From contig CAQZSK010000011.1 of NCBI GenBank assembly GCA_948934525.1, positions 1 to 49,273 of the forward strand: a stretch of DNA of 49,273 nt, written 5' to 3'. The first letter of the stretch is position 1. Every line of letters begins with the position of its first letter. Below are positions 45,347 through 49,273 of this stretch, in pieces. Made by a program: the position numbers and the translations under genes. Origin of the DNA: an uncultured Clostridia bacterium. Its GTDB lineage: Bacteria; Bacillota; Clostridia; TANB77; CAG-508. Under the pieces are notes generated by a model that worked only from the letters and a program-made list of their open reading frames with translations, was not told the origin of the DNA and made no database searches.

Positions 45347-45466
45347 GGTGCCTTAGCGAAGGACGTATGCGAAAAATACCTTACACAAAAGTACTCTATT
45401 ATCCGTTTCAAAATTAGTTATAGCAATAGTTTCAAAGATATGTATACCCACATCGGTATTTTTTTG
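45347..45466 (+). ncRNA. Candidate small RNA ending in an orphan terminator
   Basis: ATACC (45444-45448), a 6-base loop and GGTAT (45455-45459) form a stem whose last T starts a run of seven T residues (45459-45465), a + strand terminator. No + strand gene precedes it: the XRE gene already has its own terminator 600 bases upstream. The segment includes CCTT-AGCG-AAGG and two copies of GTTTCAAA. No Rfam class was recognised. Boundaries are guesses. Confidence 0.3.
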
Positions 45467-45522
45467 TCTATTACTATGTTTTTAATTTAACATAAATTTT
45501 TAAATTTGGCAATACTTTTAGT

Positions 45523-46137
45523 TTATTTTTTTGCAATAAATACTATATAATTCTTTTTATGTTTGAATCTTATAGTTTCTCTCTCATCTATTTTTATAAT
45601 ATTAAAATCAGCTAAATATTTTTTTATATCATTAATATCAAATAATCTTATTAGTTTATCTTTATACTCATAAAAATGATATTCGATTTCTTTGATTTCG
45701 TTTCCTATTACTTTTAATCCTTCAATTCCATTAACACTCCCAATAAATAATCCATCTTCTTTTAAAATTCTTTTTATTTCTAGCATTAACTTTCTAGTAT
45801 CTTCATCAGAAAAATAATGAATAGATAAATTTGCAAATACTAAGTCAAATTCATTATCTTGAAAAGGCAATTTATCTCTCATATCTAATTTCACTATATT
45901 TTCATTAAATCCTTTAACTTTGTTTAAAGCTATATCTGATATATCAGCTGATATTACATCATACCCATACTTAATAAGTTGTTTTGAAAATTGTCCAATT
46001 CCACATCCTAAATCTAGACATTTACCTTTTGAATTAAGGTATGTCTTATACTCCTCTATCCATAAATCTTCTTCTAAATCTTTATTTATATGATTAGCCC
46101 AATATTCATCATTTTTGAAATAATCATTTGCACTCAT
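45523..46137 (-). CDS. SAM-dependent methyltransferase (class I)
   Basis: The 204-residue protein has motif I CLDLGCGIGQF (40-50), ISADISDIALNKV, DMRDKLPFQDNEFDLVFANLSIHYF and a post-motif KRILKEDGLFIGSV, the pattern of class I methyltransferases of the methyltransferase_11/25 kind. The substrate is unknown. It follows a DinD-like gene by 27 bases on the same strand and ends near the candidate small RNA region. Confidence 0.85.
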   Translation of the reverse strand: MSANDYFKNDEYWANHINKDLEEDLWIEEYKTYLNSKGKCLDLGCGIGQFSKQLIKYGYDVISADISDIALNKVKGFNENIVKLDMRDKLPFQDNEFDLVFANLSIHYFSDEDTRKLMLEIKRILKEDGLFIGSVNGIEGLKVIGNEIKEIEYHFYEYKDKLIRLFDINDIKKYLADFNIIKIDERETIRFKHKKNYIVFIAKK

Positions 46138-46164
46138 CTTACTACCTCTTTTCCTTTATTTATT

Positions 46165-47001
46165 TTACTTTTTCTTTAAACTCTTCTTATTTTCTTTTTC
46201 CAATTGTTTCAAACTCTTTTTAGGGGTAGGCAATTCTTCAGGCATAGTTCCTCCAAGTTCTTTTATTGTTTTTCTTATTTTTGAACCAACTTCATAATGA
46301 GCCTTATTAGCTTCTTTTTCACTTTGTATATTATCTCTTTTTAATTTTTGTTCTGTTTGAGATATTCTAAATAAATTTGCTATAAGTTCATCACTTCCCA
46401 TATTATCTAAAATATCTTCTCTGTATCTCAATCCTTTTCTTTTAGCAATATCATCTGCCGTTTCTCCATTGTATAAACCTTTATACCCAAAATTATGAAA
46501 CTTATCAAAATTTTTAACTCCTGCATTTTTAGCAGTTTGATTAAGTGAATAATTGCCTTTCTTTGTTAAGTTTCTTTGATAAAATCTCTTTTCATCTTCT
46601 GTTAATGAACTATATTCTTTTTCGCTAATCTCTTGTTTTCTAGTTTGAATTGCAAAATATGTTTGTGCAAGAGCTACAATTTTTAATCTTGGATTTGCAT
46701 TTTGAGCTATAAGATAGCAAGCATATCGTGTTAATTTATAATCCTTTTGTTCTCTTTTCGCACCAGAACCTATTTCAACCATTTTGTTGTCAACAACGAA
46801 ATGGTCAATGTCAGTTATTTCAGAGTTTTGACAAGCTATCTTTGCTTTTTCAATTACTGCATCAAAATATCTCCAATCTTTATAGCTTAAAACTTTCATT
46901 AATTCTCTTGCATACCAATATTCAATTCCATTTTCATCAATATGTTTTATATCTTCAAAACTTTGATTAGTATAGTTTTTGTTTTTATCTAACTCTCGCA
47001 T
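46165..47001 (-). CDS. dinD: DinD-like DNA-damage-inducible protein (BRO-N family)
   Basis: The 278-residue protein starts with a BRO-N-like domain (NQSFEDIKHIDENGIEYWYARELMKVLSYKDWRYFD) and continues with DIDHFVVDNKMVEIGSGAKREQKDYKLTRYACYLIAQNANP, the signature of DinD proteins. The C-terminal third is helical and very rich in Lys/Glu. DinD in E. coli inhibits RecA filaments (family knowledge). No LexA box was recognised upstream. Confidence 0.85.
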   Translation of the reverse strand: MRELDKNKNYTNQSFEDIKHIDENGIEYWYARELMKVLSYKDWRYFDAVIEKAKIACQNSEITDIDHFVVDNKMVEIGSGAKREQKDYKLTRYACYLIAQNANPRLKIVALAQTYFAIQTRKQEISEKEYSSLTEDEKRFYQRNLTKKGNYSLNQTAKNAGVKNFDKFHNFGYKGLYNGETADDIAKRKGLRYREDILDNMGSDELIANLFRISQTEQKLKRDNIQSEKEANKAHYEVGSKIRKTIKELGGTMPEELPTPKKSLKQLEKENKKSLKKK

Positions 47002-47060
47002 TCTTTACATCATCTCCTACCAATCTGATAATTTATATTGTACTTATATCTTACTCCAAT

Positions 47061-47507
47061 TTATCTAGCATATTTGGTATTATCAAAAATTTCTAATGGA
47101 TATATCTTTTTTTCTTCAAAGTTTTTTATATCTTTAAGAGCTGTATCGTACCCTCTTAGTTCTTGCTCTGTCATATTTTTTACTTTTTCTAAATCTAACC
47201 ATTGCACATCTAATATTTCTTCTGTATCAAATTTTATATTTTCTTTAATAATATCTGCTGTGAATTTTATAATTATTGCTGTTTCTTTTTCTTTCAAATA
47301 TACTGTACTTATTGGCAATACTCCTGTTAATTTTACCTTACACCCTGTTTCCTCATAAGCCTCTCTAATTGCTGCATCTGTTATTAATTCATTTTCATCT
47401 ACATGTCCTGCTGGAAAATTCCATTGTCCATAACATTTCTTTTTTGCTTCTTTTACCATTAATATTTTGCCATCTCTTACTATTAAACAACCTGCTATTA
47501 CTACCAT
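47061..47507 (-). CDS. Nudix hydrolase
   Basis: The 148-residue protein has a complete Nudix box starting at G34 (GHVDENELITDAAIREAYEETG: G, E40, R48-E49, E52-E53, G55), preceded by GQWNFPAGH. It hydrolyses a nucleoside diphosphate linked to another group; the substrate is unknown. It follows the MBL-fold gene by 11 bases, so the three genes 47061-49128 probably form one operon. Confidence 0.92.
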   Translation of the reverse strand: MVVIAGCLIVRDGKILMVKEAKKKCYGQWNFPAGHVDENELITDAAIREAYEETGCKVKLTGVLPISTVYLKEKETAIIIKFTADIIKENIKFDTEEILDVQWLDLEKVKNMTEQELRGYDTALKDIKNFEEKKIYPLEIFDNTKYAR

Positions 47508-47518
47508 TGTAATTTCTC

Positions 47519-48325
47519 CTATAAATCAATTATTTCTAAATCGTCTGGAACATATATATTTCCATTAAAATATTCTCTTGCTTCTTCTGAATATAATCTT
47601 TTTCTATTTTTTAAATCATTATCATTTGAATGATATAAAATTAAATTCTTAACATTTAAACTATTTGCAATTTTTGAAGCCGTTTTTACAGTTGAATGCA
47701 TTTTTTCATAAGGTTTATATTTTTCTGCTTCTGAATCCATACACATAGCTTCATGTAATAGCCAGTCAACATCTTTTACTTCTTCTCTTAATTTTTCGTC
47801 AAATGTTTCATCTCCTAAAAATACAATTGTTTTTCCGTTTTCTAAAGTTGTCCTAAATCCAAATTGTTTTTCTTTTTTAGCGTGAACATCTAAAAATTTA
47901 ATATTATAGTCTAATATTCTTTTTTCTTCCTTATCTTCTACTATATGAAATATAATTCTATTGTCTATTAAATTTGTATATTTTTTAGATAATAATTCAA
48001 ATATTATTTTTCTTAATGTACTTTCTAATTCTTTATGTACATAAATATTAAGATTTCCATTATAATTGTCGCTATTAAAAAATCTTGCTGAATATCTTAT
48101 TATCCAAAATAGTCCTAATATATGATCTGTATGTTTATGTGATAAAATAATATTATGTATTTTTCTAAAATCTATATTAGCATCTCTCAATTGCTTTATT
48201 ATTTGCAATCCTCCACCTGTATCTACTAATATATATTCACCTTTGTTATTTTGTAGTGTAAAACAAGTATTGTAACAATCTAATGTCATTGCATGACCTG
48301 TTCCTAACATTGTGATTTTTTCCAT
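47519..48325 (-). CDS. Metallo-beta-lactamase-fold hydrolase (RNase Z-like)
   Basis: The 268-residue protein has the metal-binding motif LSHKHTDHIL (H63, H65, D67, H68), the fold's VDTGGGLQI strand, FLGDETFDE, LLHEAMC and a late His in ILYHSN, fitting the RNase Z/phosphodiesterase branch of the family. It could act on RNA or on phosphodiesters. It is downstream of the isomerase-like gene (20 bases). Confidence 0.88.
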   Translation of the reverse strand: MEKITMLGTGHAMTLDCYNTCFTLQNNKGEYILVDTGGGLQIIKQLRDANIDFRKIHNIILSHKHTDHILGLFWIIRYSARFFNSDNYNGNLNIYVHKELESTLRKIIFELLSKKYTNLIDNRIIFHIVEDKEEKRILDYNIKFLDVHAKKEKQFGFRTTLENGKTIVFLGDETFDEKLREEVKDVDWLLHEAMCMDSEAEKYKPYEKMHSTVKTASKIANSLNVKNLILYHSNDNDLKNRKRLYSEEAREYFNGNIYVPDDLEIIDL

Positions 48326-48345
48326 TTTAATTCACTCCTCGTTAT

Positions 48346-49128
48346 TTATAAAAGAATTTTTGCTAATTTTTCACCTCTTTCATAACCAATTTTATAAAAT
48401 TCATCTAATGGAAGATTTAAATAATCATATCTATAACACAATTCCATTGTAATTGTTCCATCATAATTACATTCTTCTAATTTATTCATGACATATTTCC
48501 AATCAATAGTCCCATCAAATGGCATTAAATGCAAATCATCTGATTTGTCATTATCATGCAAGTGTATAGCAAATATTCTATCTTTGAAAAATTCAAAATT
48601 AAATTCATCATTAAAATGTACATGATAATGTCCTGCATCAAAACATATACCTACATTATCATCTTTTATATTTTCTAATACATATTCTAAGTAACCTTTT
48701 ATTTTTGTATTTTCAAAAGCAACTTTCATATCTAATTTTTTTGCATATTCTGTTATTTTTCTTATTCTATCTAATCCGACTTCACTATACATAGGTGCTT
48801 TTGATTTACTTGTAAGATGCATTACTACCATAGGTATTCCGTTTTCTTTACAATCTTTAATATCTTTCTTATATCTTTCAATAAGATTATCTCCTTCAAT
48901 TCCTTTTTTCCATATTGCATTAATATTTTGGTATCCCAAATGGGCAAACAGAATATTAAGACCTAATTCTTCGCATTTTTTCACTTGTTCTTCTTGACTA
49001 TATTTCCAATCTTCATTATACCATTGTACAAATACATTTTTAAATCCTGCATTATTTATAGATTCAATTGTTTCCATTATACTCACATTTTCGTTTTCAT
49101 TTTGAATTGCAATTGCCAACTCTCTCAT
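48346..49128 (-). CDS. Sugar phosphate isomerase/epimerase-like TIM-barrel protein
   Basis: The 260-residue protein fits the xylose-isomerase-like TIM-barrel family: FKNVFVQWYNEDW, MVVMHLTSKSK, VAFENTKIKGYL, NVGICFDAGHYHVH, IFAIHLHDND and a final TITMELCYRYD. These are metal- and substrate-binding strands of AP endonuclease 2 family members. The substrate is unknown. It is the first gene of a probable three-gene operon. Bases 49129-49273 hold its upstream region, with no other gene seen. Confidence 0.82.
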   Translation of the reverse strand: MRELAIAIQNENENVSIMETIESINNAGFKNVFVQWYNEDWKYSQEEQVKKCEELGLNILFAHLGYQNINAIWKKGIEGDNLIERYKKDIKDCKENGIPMVVMHLTSKSKAPMYSEVGLDRIRKITEYAKKLDMKVAFENTKIKGYLEYVLENIKDDNVGICFDAGHYHVHFNDEFNFEFFKDRIFAIHLHDNDKSDDLHLMPFDGTIDWKYVMNKLEECNYDGTITMELCYRYDYLNLPLDEFYKIGYERGEKLAKILL

Positions 49129-49273
49129 AATTTATCACCTCATTATTTATATACTAAATATACTTATATCACAATTTTCAATATTTTCATAGCTTTTTAT
49201 TGATATTTCCATAATAAACCTTGAATTTAAAACTAAATTCCACCAGTAGTTTGGGCAGATTTTAGTTTTGGAT

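Noticed and set aside
45347..45466. Possible tracrRNA for a type II CRISPR system
   Set aside because: The GTTTCAAA copies and T-run look superficially like a tracrRNA, but no repeat array, anti-repeat match or cas gene was seen in the window, so this is not supported.
45523..46137. Restriction-modification pair with the nuclease-like gene at 44888
   Set aside because: The methyltransferase has small-molecule-type motifs and lacks DNA methylase motifs such as DPPY or PC, and the two genes are separated by a 245-base gap with terminators.
1..49273. DGR reverse transcriptase and template repeat
   Set aside because: I looked for a reverse transcriptase frame and for a second copy of the variable region. 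Neither is in this window, so only the target is claimed.

Overview
The window looks like chromosomal DNA of a low-GC (roughly 30% by eye), spore-forming Firmicute, most likely an uncultured gut member of the Clostridia. The evidence is the AT-rich sequence with strong GGAGG-type ribosome binding sites, a complete cotJA-cotJB-cotJC spore-coat operon, the Firmicutes order ylxM-ffh-rpsP-khpA-rimM-trmD-rplS, LPxTG-type sorting signals with a sortase, and pilin-like proteins of the 'KGITLVALVVTIVVLLILAG' type. No phage module, insertion sequence, CRISPR array, rRNA or tRNA was recognised.

Layout. 1-5 kb: the end of a defective pilin-like locus, a Lon-family protease, the tsaE-tsaB-rimI cluster, and an isolated small gene of atypical composition. 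5-6.8 kb: an intact pilin-like gene whose C-terminus looks like a C-type-lectin/FGE-type variable region of a diversity-generating retroelement (DGR). 7-11.1 kb: the SRP/ribosome-maturation operon. 11.3-12.4 kb: a second, damaged pilin-like locus. 12.5-16.9 kb: a YgjP-like metallopeptidase, dfrA, thyA, a radical SAM protein and two thioesterases. 16.9-26 kb: sortase, three cohesin-like surface proteins, the spore-coat operon, and a large transglutaminase/cohesin/dockerin protein. 26.4-36.2 kb: pyruvate kinase, glucan phosphorylase, a GT-C-like membrane protein beside a remnant of a paralogue, a third pilin-like locus and an MFS transporter. 36.3-42.4 kb: an M60 metallopeptidase with dockerin followed by an anchored cohesin-like protein. 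42.6-49.3 kb: a glycosyltransferase 51, a lipase-like hydrolase, an XRE regulator, a nuclease-like protein, a methyltransferase, DinD-like, Nudix, MBL-fold and TIM-barrel proteins.

The most interesting theme is the cell surface. Two operons have the same design: a large secreted dockerin protein (M60 peptidase, or transglutaminase-like) is followed within 16-29 bases by a small sorting-signal protein with a cohesin-like domain (LPQAG, LPQTG). A third cohesin-like protein (YPQTG) is followed by the sortase. Together they read as a compact cohesin-dockerin system that would hold mucin- or matrix-active proteins on the wall. Separately, the putative DGR-diversified pilin promoter and the promoter of an XRE regulator 37 kb away share an identical 18-base sequence containing a perfect palindrome. 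Three further pilin-like loci have decayed leader regions.

Caution: several conserved genes (trmD, rimI, sortase, the transglutaminase-like protein) are broken by single-base frameshifts, some in short homopolymers. trmD should not be dispensable, so sequence error is a serious possibility and interpretations that depend on broken frames should be read with that in mind.
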